Shown here: piece by piece, positions 12,169-24,339 of the stretch | Numbering within the stretch: position 1 is the first letter of the stretch | Layout of the letters: every line of letters begins with the position of its first letter | Origin: Gordionus sp. m RMFG-2023 | Taxonomy: Eukaryota > Nematomorpha > Gordioida > Chordodea > Parachordodidae | Reading direction: 5' to 3' | Assembly (NCBI RefSeq): GCF_954871325.1 | Contig: NC_088776.1 | Coordinates: forward strand, 883,671-947,670 | Length of the DNA stretch: 64,000 bases | The notes under the pieces: model-generated | What the model was told of the DNA's origin: nothing | Seen by the model: the letters and a program-made list of their open reading frames with translations, nothing else | Database searches by the model: none | Program-made: the position numbers and the translations under genes

Positions 12169-12348
12169 AGTGTTGTAAAATTACTTTGACCATCCCTATT
12201 GTGGCTTAGTCGAGCTTTTAGCCTAAAAAATTGGATTAAGCCTCTAAATTGAGTCTCAAGTTGAAGATCTGATCGGAATATTTTTGGGTAAAGACAGAGC
12301 CAAGCTGTTTTATAAGTTGAACTAAAGGTTAGGTAGTCTAACAACACT
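12169..12348. repeat. MITE, family B copy 1
   Basis: 180 bp with ends AGTGTTGT and ACAACACT. The interior (TGACCATCCCTATTGTGG, TTAAGCCTCTAA, GAATATTTTTGG, GCTGTTTTAT) matches a second copy at 53255-53437 inside the kinase gene. The ends resemble family A but the body differs. Confidence 0.75.
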
Positions 12349-12847
12349 AATAGCAACTGTCGTATTTGTATATACGAATATATTTGTTTATTACGCGAAA
12401 TGCCAATCAACCGATTTAAATAAGGTTGATTGGATATAAAAATTACATTGTGATATGATATTTTTGTTTCTGATATAGATTATTAGAAAAGATAATTATT
12501 TTTTTTTGTATGAAAATAATGAGATGTTTTTTTTAATAAAAGATTTGAAAAACTATTTTTGCATAGTAAAAATTGCCAGGTTATTTAGATTGTGAATTTT
12601 CAGTAAGTATATCTTTTATTTGTGGATCTTGGCCAATTTAGTCTTGTTTCCTTTATATTGTTCACGGTTTCTACTTTTCTAATTTTGTTTTAGCAACAAC
12701 TGAATAAAAAATTTAATTTAGTTTACAAATCTCAAACCAAATCTATTAATAATATATTTATAATAAATTTCAAATTTTTTTTTTAACTTCTTCTTTAAAA
12801 TATAGTTGAATATTTTATTTTGTATTATATTATAATAATCTTATCCA

Positions 12848-13005
12848 TAGTGTTGTTAAAAAGCGAAAATAATATTATGTAAAAGCATCGAGATATTTGT
12901 GCAAATAGATGTCCAAGAATTTCTGCCAGTTATGAGTAAAATCTTTAGACTTTGCATAATGTTATTTTGGTTATAATCTTTATCCGGCTTTTTAACAATA
13001 TTACT
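12848..13005. repeat. Fold-back MITE, family A, degenerate copy
   Basis: Starts TAGTGTTGTTAAAAAGCG and ends CGGCTTTTTAACAATATTAC. The interior retains ATGTCCAAGAATTTCTGCCA and ATGAGTAAAATCTTTAGAC, weakly like the inverted core. Confidence 0.55.
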
Positions 13006-13029
13006 TATCAATATGTTTAGCAATAATCC

Positions 13030-13173
13030 ATTATTCTCATTTGAGACGATTTTGTAAAACCGGCTAACTCGATATTTAATCCGGTATATTATTACGCAAG
13101 CCTGAAGATTTTGCTCATAGATGACACAAAAGTCTAGACATCTATTAGTGAAATTTCAGAAAGAAAGAAAGAA

Positions 13174-13249
<76 letters not shown>

Positions 13250-13345
13250 AAAGAAAGAAAGAAGCTTGGGCAATATTTTTCTGGCCAAAATATTGAGTTA
13301 ACCGGTTTTAGAAAACGGCTCAAAACAAGCCGGTTAAGAACACTA
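13030..13345. repeat. Fold-back MITE, family A, carrying a (GAAA)n array
   Basis: The left half has TTGAGACGATTTTGTAAAAC, CTAACTCGATATTTAATCCG and TTTTGCTCATAGATG. The right half has AATATTTTTCTGGCC, TATTGAGTTAACCGG and CGGTTAAGAACACT. A (GAAA)n array at about 13159-13264 sits in the middle, where other copies have a few bases such as CGAGA. Confidence 0.85.
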
Positions 13346-13514
13346 TTTAAAAGCGAACCTAATTTACTCTAAGGCTAAGTCTTTCGAGAGACACAATTTT
13401 AAAAAAAAGATTACGTCAATATACGCCATTTTTAAAAATAATGTCATTTTCTTATTGATTACCTGTGTAAACAAAAAAATAAATAAAAAGCTAATATTTG
13501 CTAAGACCACTCAA
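13346..13514. repeat. Dispersed repeat (second copy of 7954-8104)
   Basis: Blocks AAGCGAACCTAATTTACTCT, GCTAAGTCTTTCGAGAGACA, TACGCCATTTTTAAAAATAA and GCTAATATTTGCTAAGACCA parallel 7954-8104. It directly follows the MITE at 13030-13345. Confidence 0.7.
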
Positions 13515-15651
13515 TTCAGGACTAAATAAAATGAAACAACTTAAAATCGATTTGATTTTAATATTTTTACTTCTTCGCCCTCTTATTATAAAAAAAAAGG
13601 TGGGGTGTTGGGGGGGGGGGGTAGGGTGTTAGATATTGTTGACACCAATTACATTAATGACACTTTACTAAAATAATAATTTTAAAATTATATAAAATTT
13701 AAAAAAATTAAATTTCTAAAGAAGTATTCGCAAAAAATGAATCAATATGTTGTTTTACTACAACCTGATTTTTATTTTTTTTCCATAAAACAAAAAAAAA
13801 TCCAAGTGGCTAAGAATGGTCAAAGTATATTAACATCTGGTTCATTTTTTTCTACAAAAGAATCATTTAATAGGATTCATTAAATAAGTAATCTCAGCCA
13901 GGGGTCAAATTATCCATTTCAGATAACTGCATTTTTTTATTAGTTTTTTTTTTCTAATTGAAATCAAATTATTTTAAAAAAATTTGGCGGGTGGGTGGTG
14001 CGTACCAGACAACATATTACAAAGATGAAAATTCACGTTCTACTCTTACTACCTAAAATAGATAGTTATCTTTATAATACATATGTTATTGTATTTGTGT
14101 GGGCCGGTACAGCCATGATTATTCTAGATAGATAAGATATATAATTCTGGATATATTGAAGAATTTTAAAATATCTGTCCTTATTTTTTAAATTTTTTTT
14201 TTTCAGCCTGACTTATAGGACCTATTTTAAAAAAAATTTGAAGAATAATTTAGGGTTGGGGGGTAGGGGGACTGGTATACTTTAACTTATGAAACATATC
14301 TTGATCACTTTTAAAACACAAAGATTGCGGTATTTTATAAAGTAAAAGATTATTTAAATTTGAACGTTTTGATAGCACATTCGCTAATATACTTTCACCA
14401 ATTTATATTATATAAATATATTTAATGTTCGCGATACAAATTAGCCTATTTCGGTATTATTACTCGTATAGAACCTTTTCATACGTTTTAGGTAAATTCT
14501 GTGACTTTGAATAACAATCTAATTGGATAAACTATGATGGACACATATGATTGGTTAATTTTTTTAAAAATCTTCTTAGTTCATTGGATATAGAATAATT
14601 TAAAAACTAACATTTATTTTTATAGTCCGGGATCTATATTCATGCCTGACATACTATACACATCATGTGAGAGTTAATTTTGCTTTTTTTTTGATTTTGT
14701 TTCTAAAGACTTCCACATTCTCTACGTGGAATGGAAATGTAATCTAACAATTTTACTGCAAACAGTTTTGTCTAAACTGGTTTCAAGCGCATTATCACTA
14801 CTTTTTCAGAAAAAAACGTGGTGCTGAGAAAATTTTATAACCTAAGGAGAATGGGTTGACCACTTTAAACATATTTTTTTTAGCTTTCATAATTTTTGAG
14901 TGGTTGAGCTCTCCTTTCTATATATCTTCTCTGCCTTTTACGTGTTATTCGTACACAATCAATCAATCTTGATCTTAATTTTGTTATTCCGTTGGGATTT
15001 TTGATCTTCCTATTCTTTACTTTACCCAATCCATAAAGTTCGAATCGCGTAAATTATTTTAGAAAAAATTCTATCTGTAAATTTTATAAAAAAAAAAAAA
15101 CGCTCTAAATAGTTCTAAATAAATTATAGGTTTATGGAAATTTTTTTAAATATATCTTAAATTTATTAAATTTATAATCGAATTTTTTATGTAAAATAAA
15201 ATTATTCGATTTTATTTATTGAAACTAAACGACATATAACATATGTCTTTCATTTTGAGTAATTATTAAAATTAATTTTCTATATTTAAATAAATTCGGG
15301 CCGGGCCGGTTCGGTAAATTTTTTTAAAATAAAATTTCGGGTTCGGGCCCTGCCGGGCTTGAAAAATTAGGCCCGATTGAGATCACTAGTTTAAATACCA
15401 TAACTACAGCGTATTTTTAATTTTACCAAAATTTTTTTCTCAACGGCTCTCAAAAAGGTGTATGGTTTGAAGTTTTCATTCGATATGAATTTATGTATTA
15501 ATTTTTAGAAAACTTAATATAATGTAATGTTAATATAAACTAGGTGAAAAAAAATATATTTATTATTTCTTAAAGAGAAAAGTGAGACCCGAGTTAGAAA
15601 ATTTATGTCTGTGAAAGGTTTTTAAAAAAAAAAAATGGAACAAATGGGGGC
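13515..15651. other. Intergenic, no gene seen
   Basis: AT-rich DNA with a 12-base G run at 13610-13621. A GC-rich block at 15296-15370 (CGGGCCGGGCCGGTTCGG, then TTCGGGTTCGGGCCCTGCCG) resembles hAT-type subterminal repeats, but no partner end or target-site duplication was found. Confidence 0.5.
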
Positions 15652-15827
<176 letters not shown>

Positions 15828-16568
15828 TCACCCCAGTGACGTCACTGCAATATATCAACTATATATAAAAAAAACAATAATCAGCAAAAAAAAACAAAGA
15901 TAAAAAACATCTAAAGTTAAGATTTTGATTTAAGATCTAGTCCTTTTCCAGTTTGTTCTGACCCAAGAATCTTTATTAGTAATGGATGTCCCTTTATACC
16001 ATATTAGAGCGAAAGATCCTAGGGTCAGCTACAAACTCTACCAGGATCAAATAAAATCCCTAGAGTGATAGTAATAAAAAGTGAATCCTTTAAAAATCTA
16101 AGATCGCCCAAAGGGCCGCAATGATCTTAAAAAAGTAACGATAAATTTTATGAGGAATTAATAGACCAAATTGCTTCCTCACCCCCCCCCCCCATCCCCT
16201 TCCAAATTCCTGTGAAAAATCCTGGCTACTCCTTTGCATATACTATATATTACTTTATTATTTTTTTTAACTTTTTTATATAGGAAAACCCCACAAATTC
16301 AAATGGAATAATTATTTTAAACAAAAAAAATTGAAAAATAATATTTATAAAAATTTATGCCGGCACGCCAAACCTTATTTTGTTAAGAAATCTAAGGGTC
16401 AAAACATAGCTTGAACCCGAAATTAGTTAAATTTTATTTTAAAAATAGGCCCGGCTTTCTGCCTGTTAGAATTTTTATTATCAATAATAAAACTTTCCCT
16501 TCCCCTTAATAATAGATTAGATGTAATTTGATGTAAGAAAGTATTTAAAATATTTTAGCGTTCTAATT
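15828..16568. other. Intergenic, nothing supportable
   Basis: No exon pattern found on either strand. A 12-base C run lies at 16182-16193. Confidence 0.5.
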
Positions 16569-16733
16569 AGTGTTGACGGCTAACTCAATATTTCATCCAG
16601 AAAAAAATATTACGCAAGAACTGAAGATTTTGCTTATAGAAGGAACAAAGGTCTAGACATATATTAAAGAAATCTCTAGAACTTAGGCACTATTAATCTG
16701 GCTAAAATATTGAGTTAGCTTTTTTACAAAAGC
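16569..16733. repeat. Fold-back MITE, family A copy
   Basis: Starts AGTGTTGACGGCTAACTCAA (the GAGCC arm is deleted). It has the core TTTTGCTTATAGAAGGAACA and ends TAAAATATTGAGTTAGC. Confidence 0.8.
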
Positions 16734-17451
16734 ATTTTTTTTTTTTAATTTTTGAAAATTATTTGCTTTTACATTACATAAAATTTTATTTATTAAAAAG
16801 TGGCACCAATACTATTGTCATCTCCAATAATTGAATTTCCTAATTTTTATTGGATAGATTTTACTTACACAATATCTTATAATTAATTTTAAAAGGAAAT
16901 TAAAAAAATTATATATAAAAAAAGATTTATCAAGGTGATTTCATTGTGAAAATTAAAAAAAAATTATTTTTATATTTCATTTTTAAATTTAATTTATAAA
17001 TATACAATATAATACCAAAATAAAAATATATCAATATTATGTTCTAGAAATTTCCAGCAAATATTTCAAACAGTTTGGATAATATTAAACTTAACCATAT
17101 TTTGCTATTTCTGCAATTTCACAATCTAGAATTCCAATCCAATATCATTTTATAATGGAAGGGATAGGATAACTATCTAAGTCTGAATAGTCACACGTGA
17201 CTTAATGTCTTGGTTAATTTAAGATTTTTAAAAAATAAACTAGTGCCCATTACGACACTGTAATAAGAATGGTTGGTTTTTATAGGCCTCAATTAGTCTT
17301 GTTACTGTTGATGATGCTCAAGATTTTTTTAGGAATGCTTGTAGCATGTGTGGATATTATATAAAATTAAGGTTTACAGTTCGATCATTAGATCCAATTC
17401 ATTAATATATAATTTTTCAGTGAAAATTGGCCTGTAAGCCAAATATTTAAT

Positions 17452-17849
17452 TCAATATAAACCACGAATTCCTAAATCAGCCGCACTTTTGATAATTGAC
17501 ATCATAGTTTGATCAAGCAACATATTGAAGAACTTAATGCCATTTCCTGGTTTAAGCATTTCCTTAACAGTATTAAGACCACTAGACACTTATCAAATAC
17601 TCTTCCAATCTTAAACAACTGTAATTCAGCGCTATTTTATCCAGCCTATTTTGATTTTAATTAGACTGTGTCTATAAACTATATATTTGTGTCAATAAAG
17701 GTTTTAAAGTGATTAACGCTAATCTTAAACGGTTATTTAAATAATGCCAGAGTATGATAGTTGGATATAGAGAAAAGGTGGGTTGTTACACTAGATTTCT
17801 TCCCGACATGACACTGAGGTCATCGCCGACAAAAGAAATCTTTTTTTCT
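17452..17849 (-). other. Coding-like stretches of unknown identity
   Basis: On the minus strand, 17849-17786 reads ISFVGDDLSVMSGRNLV before a stop. 17589-17452 reads 45 open codons including VKEMLKPGNGIKFFNMLLDQ and SIIKSAADLGIRGLY, ending in TGA. Residue composition and codon use look like protein rather than random AT-rich DNA. The two pieces do not join cleanly by GT-AG splicing in matching phase. I do not recognise a family; a decayed gene or element is possible. Confidence 0.3.
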
Positions 17850-18875
17850 AAATGTTTTTAAGTAAACCCAGCGGAAGATCCAGTATGGTAAATTCTCCTC
17901 TGCATCTTCATTTTAGTTCAATCAGGTCTATAAATATAAAAATAGATTCATCAAATGAGGACCCCAATATCATTTTTGCATAAATAACCAAGGCTGTTTT
18001 ATTTGAATTGTAGATTCATTATCATTAGCAATTTCTGATTATAAATTGAAGATATTATTTACCCTTTTCTTCAATATTTCTTTGGAAATGCTTTCAATTA
18101 TTAACAAAGCAGAATACTTAAAATGCAAGATATGTTCTACATTCTAAACAACATGGCTCTTAATTACCCGAGGTCTTAAAATATGAACTTTTTCCTGCTT
18201 TTAATTAATCCATTAGTTAGCTCATCTAATATAATTAACATGATATTTTGAAAAAAATAATGTAACGATTGCAAATTATAAAAATGAGTAACTCTAATAA
18301 GCCACATTTCAAATAGGTTTACATGCTATGTAAGTATACAAGATAAATTCTTAATATAATTAGATACTTTCAAAAAGTAACTTTTATTTTAAAGCTTTTT
18401 TAAAAACATTTTTAAACACTCTCCTGTAATATTTAATATCGATGCCTGATGACACAATCATACGCTATTTATTAAATTTTCATCAATAGATATAAGGAAA
18501 AAATTACAAGAGACTCATAACTTTTATTTGATATTAAATACAACATTTAACACATAATAATATATTTATAATAATAATAATTTTTTAATCAATTTAATTA
18601 TACAAATTATAATCTAATATGTTGATACAAGTAACGAGATTACACTATATATATACATATAAATAAGAGATAGGTTCGAATAATCTTCTAGTGTTGTTTC
18701 ACCTAACTTTGACCAATTCCAAAATGACTCTGTTAAGTTTTTATTCTAAAGAATTACTTCCAATATTTAAGTTTGGGTTCAACTAGTAGGTTTTTAGGAT
18801 TAAAAGCTTGGGCTGATCTTTATTGGAATTGGCTAAAAGTTATGCGACAATAACAACGCTATAATTTCCCGTTGT
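17850..18875. other. Intergenic, 3' flank of the receptor gene
   Basis: AT-rich, no exon or known repeat recognised. Confidence 0.4.
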
Positions 18876-20255
18876 TCAAGGTGAAATTCTATTATCGGGG
18901 ACAAATTTTTTAAAGAGATTACAAGGATACTTGTACAATAGAGAGAGTTTAAAAATCTTGATAACTTCTTCTTTATAAGCAGGATTCACTATTATATTTA
19001 TGTAGAAGGTTAGTGATATGTACATGTACTCCAAGAGTGTGCAGGTAGCGAAAGCTATATCAAAATCCAAGGTTGAGAAATAATGATCGTAAAAGTCCAC
19101 AGTGGTTATGTAAACGGAAACGGGAAGCAAAAAGATAAAAAATTCCAGCAGCAAGATGAGCAGCACGCTAAAACCTACGTTTAAATTTTTACGCCTCCTT
19201 TCCAACTTACGAGTAGTAGAGACGCGACGCGGATTTCTTTGCATGATTAAATTGAATACCAAGTGCGGGTTGATTAGTTTGGTTATCGTGATCAGCTTGT
19301 TCTTATTTGGAATAATGGCGGAATTGCCTAATGATTCCATAATTTCGGACGCCCTTGATGGTTCTTCCCTTTGGATAACGTTATCATTTATTGCGCGATT
19401 AGCAAACACTCTTGCTGAATTGGATGCAGTTGGAAGAGAACCACGGGTGTTCATATTTTCCATTCTCCAATTTAATAGAGTCTTTTGGCGCCTGAGTGAA
19501 TGATAATTGAAAAATACTATCGCGCAAATAGGTAAAAATTTAGTAAAAACTTCCCTAGTAAATCCGTATATAATCCAACGCTTTTTAGCAGCAGGGTAGT
19601 AAAATGCGAACTGCCTAGTATAGATCGTATAATTGTCCGGTCCGCATATATAACTGAGTTGAATATTATCGAACCACCATCCCGAAGGTATGAACCAAAG
19701 TAGGATATAAGAAAAGCACAAGCACAATAATACTCTCACTCTAAACACAGTAACGTGACGCCTATAAAAATGTGGATGCACGGTGGCCAACATTTGCGAT
19801 AAGGCGAACAGAAGGTAGATCATGAAAGAAAAATTGACAAAGGTTTTAGCCAAAGGAAAATGATAACTTGACAGATACTCCTTCCAAGGTCTCCGCAGCC
19901 AAAAAGCAGCCAAATGATATTCCGATAAGGTATCCAAGATGGGGTAGAGAAACATGAAGAAACAATTTAAGATGTTAATCGCGTAAAACGCTCTGCTCAA
20001 CTGCACCGTAATATATGAAGGTTTGTCTTTCATCGCGACATACAATCCTGCCCCATTACCAATTAGGCTTAAAATCAGCAGGATTGGAGATACGCTTATA
20101 AAAATGAGTTTTAGTCGCCTGTCAGTAGGGGTCAAATATTTCCACTTGGCGCAATTTATAATGATATTTTCTTTTTTAAACGCGTTAGTGAATTTGTTTT
20201 GATGGCTAATTAGATCATTGAGGTTAGGAATATGTGCTGGAAATTTCCACAACAT
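18876..20255 (-). CDS. Seven-transmembrane receptor, rhodopsin-like (peptide-receptor type), intronless
   Basis: Single open frame of 459 codons. Hydrophobic segments fall at about residues 48-74 (TM1, SLIGNGAGLYV with the TM1 asparagine), 87-109, 135-158, 173-195, 232-252, 358-386 and 398-424 (TM7, FYINIIVNPAYKEEV). The third intracellular loop is long (about 253-357) and basic. This layout matches rhodopsin-class GPCRs, most like invertebrate peptide receptors, so it should be a plasma-membrane receptor coupled to G proteins; the ligand is unknown. The motif after TM3 is degenerate: where DRY is expected the sequence is SQM (about 153-155), followed by LATVHPHFYRR, and the usual TM3 disulfide cysteine is not seen although ECL2 has YIC. 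TM7 has NPAY instead of NPxxY. The ATG at 20255 gives an N-terminus matching that of the duplicate at 22974, supporting the start. Confidence 0.75.
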   Translation of the reverse strand: MLWKFPAHIPNLNDLISHQNKFTNAFKKENIIINCAKWKYLTPTDRRLKLIFISVSPILLILSLIGNGAGLYVAMKDKPSYITVQLSRAFYAINILNCFFMFLYPILDTLSEYHLAAFWLRRPWKEYLSSYHFPLAKTFVNFSFMIYLLFALSQMLATVHPHFYRRHVTVFRVRVLLCLCFSYILLWFIPSGWWFDNIQLSYICGPDNYTIYTRQFAFYYPAAKKRWIIYGFTREVFTKFLPICAIVFFNYHSLRRQKTLLNWRMENMNTRGSLPTASNSARVFANRAINDNVIQREEPSRASEIMESLGNSAIIPNKNKLITITKLINPHLVFNLIMQRNPRRVSTTRKLERRRKNLNVGFSVLLILLLEFFIFLLPVSVYITTVDFYDHYFSTLDFDIAFATCTLLEYMYISLTFYINIIVNPAYKEEVIKIFKLSLLYKYPCNLFKKFVPDNRISP

Positions 20256-22973
20256 TTAGATTTTTTTTTTGGTGTATTACTTGTATATATATATATATAT
20301 AATTAAAGGTAAAATATATATATTTATAATTACTTTTTTTTTCACAATGAAATACTCATTCTCTTATAAAAATGACTTGCTTCCCCTTTAAATTTTAATA
20401 TATATTGTCATTTAATATCTTATCTTATGAATAGGAAATCTATTGAAATAATAATATTGGCAAAGCGTCTATAAAAATAAATAAATTATATATGATAATA
20501 TAATTTAAATTATTTATTTTTTTTTTAAATAAATAAATTTTATCGACACCTTAGAAATATTTAAAAGATTGTTTTCTGTATCTATAAGGAATCAGAAGAA
20601 AAAAAAATTATAGCTGAAATGTTTCAATAGACCTTCAAATAGCCCAAATTCAGGACTATTTAGAATGTTGCAAGAGGTTGAGCAATAGGCTTGGGATAAA
20701 CGATTAAAATGAAGTTTAGGCTACACTTCAATTCAAATTCCTGCTGAATTTTCTTCCTAAAAAGTAAAATTAAATATGTGAGAATCATTCGAAACAAAAT
20801 ACAATCAATCATCTTTATTAAGATTTTTTAAATTCATTTGATAATCATTGAAAACATGAATATTTCGTGATTTACCAAAACTTCCACGAATTCCGATATA
20901 ACGTTTGCTAGATACATTTTTTAGCGATTTATATTGATAGATTTTTTGGCTAGGTTTTGATGGCTAATTTATATTACTATAACTCCCGGGAAAAGAAAAG
21001 AGTAAGAGGGTTAATCTGGCGGAAATTTTTTTTTTGGTAGAAGAACCCGAGTGTTGTTTATTGCAATTCAAGAGCGGGATTTATGATCCTCACAAAGAAC
21101 ACAAAATTAATGTATATCGGATTTGGCCAAATTAGTACGCGTACGATGGTATCATAATTTAGAAGGGGGGAAAGGCGTAATAATTAAAAAATTGTTGAGG
21201 GCTGGACGGAAGGCATTCGTGGCCGTGATCAAACAAAGAACGCCATTTAAAAATAATGTATTATGTCGTCGGTTACACGTAAATGATAAAGAAATATATA
21301 ATAAATCAATTATTATGGCGGAAGAGTAAAATGAGGTAATGATGAGATAACAGTATAACAAAAGCTATTATGAAGGATGAGTTACTCAAGAGCATTTTAC
21401 AGAGAAATTGCTTAAGTATTCAGGATCCCTTGCATCTATGCTGACTATCATGTGCAATCAAGCAACCACCGCCGATAAATTTCGCCGAAAAAACCTGACA
21501 CAAAAAAAGAAACATATCATTTTTTTAAATTTTTTTTTATAAAAGATTTGTATACAATGCCCAATGCTCTTTTGTTTGCTATATAATAAAATAAACGTTA
21601 AAAATTTAAGGTTAAAAAAATATTTTTGTAGTGCATGCATAATTATTTATAAAGTTGAATTTCACTCTTTAAACCTTTAATATCTTGTAATTAAAATAAA
21701 GTGCTTTGACAATGAAGATCGCTGTCCGGGCTGGACCGACACACACGGACCGGATCAGGCAAGTAAATAACCAATCCTGACTGTGGTTATAACTGAAAAT
21801 ATTGATCCACGACCGGTCTATTTTTTTTGTTATTTTAAAAATATTTAATTTATTTTATTTTTTTTAAATTCAATTTTTTATTAAAATTCATATACAAATA
21901 TGACAAAATATTATTATTTAAAAATTAACATTATAATATAGAAAATATAATAAAATATGTCATGTATCAGTTTGAGTTAAAAAAAAAGATTATAAAAGTA
22001 TTTTTTCTATGTTAACAATATCAAATCAAATATGAGATAATTTAATAAATAATACAAATATTTTAATAAATAAAAATGAACTAACCACTAGGGTAGTAAT
22101 ATAGAATAAAATATACATAATATATGAATTGAATGATGAAGCAAACTTAAATATTAATAAAAGTCTGGCCCAATAGACCAGAATTGACCAGCACAAGTTC
22201 TGACCTGCCCCATGTTCTGTTTAACCCTGTCTCCAGTTCTATTGAATACTAATCGGGAAACGCACTATCTTCTAAATTCTCGGTTTAGGCGACATAGCTC
22301 CGAATTTATAAACTCTTACGTCATCTACATAACTTTTTTTTAAAAAATATCTCTGACCATAAAATTTTGGCCTGCAAAAATAATTGGCGCGAAAATATTC
22401 GAATTTAAATTTTATTGGACTTTATGACACGATTTTCTCGTATACTACTTTATCTATTTTTTTTAGAGTGGGAAACCTAGGAATCTAAATCAAATCATTA
22501 AACCGGTATTAACCGTTTTTATTTACTTAACCGAATATCGGTCTGGACCTAGTAATATATATATTATTTTTAAAAATATTAATTACATTCAATATGGATT
22601 ATAGTCATTATCTGTCATCATTTTAGATATTTCAGTATTTAGCTATGTGACGTTTCGCTACCCTGGTTAGGGTAAGAATTTAGAATTATAATCAAATTAA
22701 AACTAATTTCCTTATATAATATGACACAAGGTATTAAAAAAAATTATTTTTTTTTAAAAAAAAATAATTCTCCTACATTATATAAGATTTTTATTTTATT
22801 TTTTTTCGGAGAGCGATACCAATAATTACTGTTATCTCAATAATTAAACTTCCTATTTCGAATGAAAATTTAATTGAAAATATATTAAAATTTATAGCTT
22901 TGTCAAGGTAATAACCTAATTGTATTATATACAATACAAATATAATTACCAAAATATACAATTAAAACGAATA
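20256..22973. other. Spacer between receptor gene and its inverted pseudogene
   Basis: No supportable gene. Poly-T and TA repeats lie just upstream of the receptor ATG. An open frame at 21123-21329 (+, TTG start, LVRVRWYHNLEGGKG) is unrecognised. GC-richer blocks at 21720-21825 and 22160-22260 flank an AT-rich core and may be the two arms of a non-autonomous hAT-like element, but clear TIRs and target-site duplications were not found. Confidence 0.45.
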
Positions 22974-24339
22974 ATGTCGTGGAAATTCACGGCAGGCATT
23001 CCAAACCTGAACGATTCAATTAGCCATAGGAACGAATTTCGCAACGGGTTGGAAAAAGAAAATACCATTATTAATCGCGGGAGCCATATGGGAGAATATA
23101 TTTACAGCCGACAGGCGTCTTAAACTTATTATTTTTATATGCTTATCTCCAATTCTGCTGATTATAGGCATAATAGGCAATGGGACAGGATTGTACATTG
23201 CGATGAAGGACAAACCTTTACACGTAAGAGTGCGTGAGCCGAGCATTTTATGCAGTTAACATAGTAAATTGCTTCTTTATGCTTTTCTACCCCATTTTGG
23301 ATACCTTGGCAGAATATCATTTGGCTAATTTCTGGTTACAGAGACCTTGGAAGGAATATCTGTCAAGTTATCATTTTCCTTTGGCTAAAACCTTTGTTAA
23401 TTTATTTTTCATGATATACCTTCTCTTCGCCTCATTGCAGATGATGGCTACCGTGTATCCCATTTATATAGGCGTCATATTACTGCATTTAGAGTGAGGG
23501 CATTGTTGCGCTTTAGCTTTTCTTATCTCCTGTTTTGTGTCATACTTTCGGGGTGGTGGCTTGATAATATTCAGCTCAATTATATATGCGGGGCAAAGAA
23601 TTCCACAATCTATAGCAGGCAATTTGCAAAGAAAGAAAGAAAGAAAGAAAGAAAAGAAAGATTCAGGAATTTTTTTACAAAATTTGCACCCGTTTGTACG
23701 ATATTAGTTTTTAATTATTACCCCCTCAAACGCCAAAAGACTTTATTGAATTGGAGAATGAAAAATACGGTCAACCTAATTCCTCTTCCGTCTGGATCCA
23801 ATATGATCAGAGTGGTATCTAATTCTGAAATAAAAAATGGCAGTCATATCCAAATAGAAGCACCATCAAAAGCATCTAAAATTGTAAGATCATTAGGTCA
23901 TTCCACTAACATAAAAAAATATCGACAAAATGGTTACCACAACCAAACTAATTAAATACCTGCAAGCAAATTTATATTGTAACTCTACGAAGAAGAGGTT
24001 GGAAGTGAGAAGGAAAAATCTCAACATAGGTTTTAGGAATGCTCTTAATTTTGATGCTGGAATTTGTTATTTTCTTGCTACCAGTCTCTATCTATATTAC
24101 CACCGTAGATTTTTATGATCATTTTCTATAGACCATCGATTTTGATATCGCTTTCGCTACACGTACACTTTTAGAATATATGTTACATATCTTTCACGTT
24201 TTATCTCAATGTATTACCTAATCCTTCCTATAAGGAAGATGTGGTTAAAGTTATTAAACTTTCTTTATTGTATAATTATTTTTGCAAATTTAACGATAAT
24301 CTGTCAAACATTGTAAAAATATTTGTCCCTAATAATTGA
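22974..24339 (+). pseudogene. Decayed inverted duplicate of the 7TM receptor gene
   Basis: Collinear with the 459-residue receptor from MSWKFTAGIPNLNDSISH to the final VPNN stop, but spread over several frames. Recognisable blocks are SRAFYAVNIVNCFFMLFYPI, YHLANFWLQRPWKEYLSS, LSGWWLDNIQLNYICG, KRQKTLLNWRMKN, a TM6 block (FLLPVSVY equivalent) and a C-terminal EDVVKVIKLSLLYN. At least four frameshifts lie between frames starting near 22974, 23110, 23234, 23494, 23930 and 24120. At 23628-23661 a (GAAA)n tract replaces the stretch that encodes YYPAAKKRWIIYG in the intact gene. Orientation is opposite to the intact copy, 2.7 kb away, consistent with an inverted local duplication. Confidence 0.9.

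Noticed and set aside
12036-12410. 124-codon minus-strand ORF
   Set aside because: Runs through two MITE copies (families A and B); no domain. Considered noise.
19156-19503. 115-codon plus-strand ORF
   Set aside because: Antisense shadow of the receptor coding sequence; no domain, and the receptor frame is collinear with a pseudogene copy.
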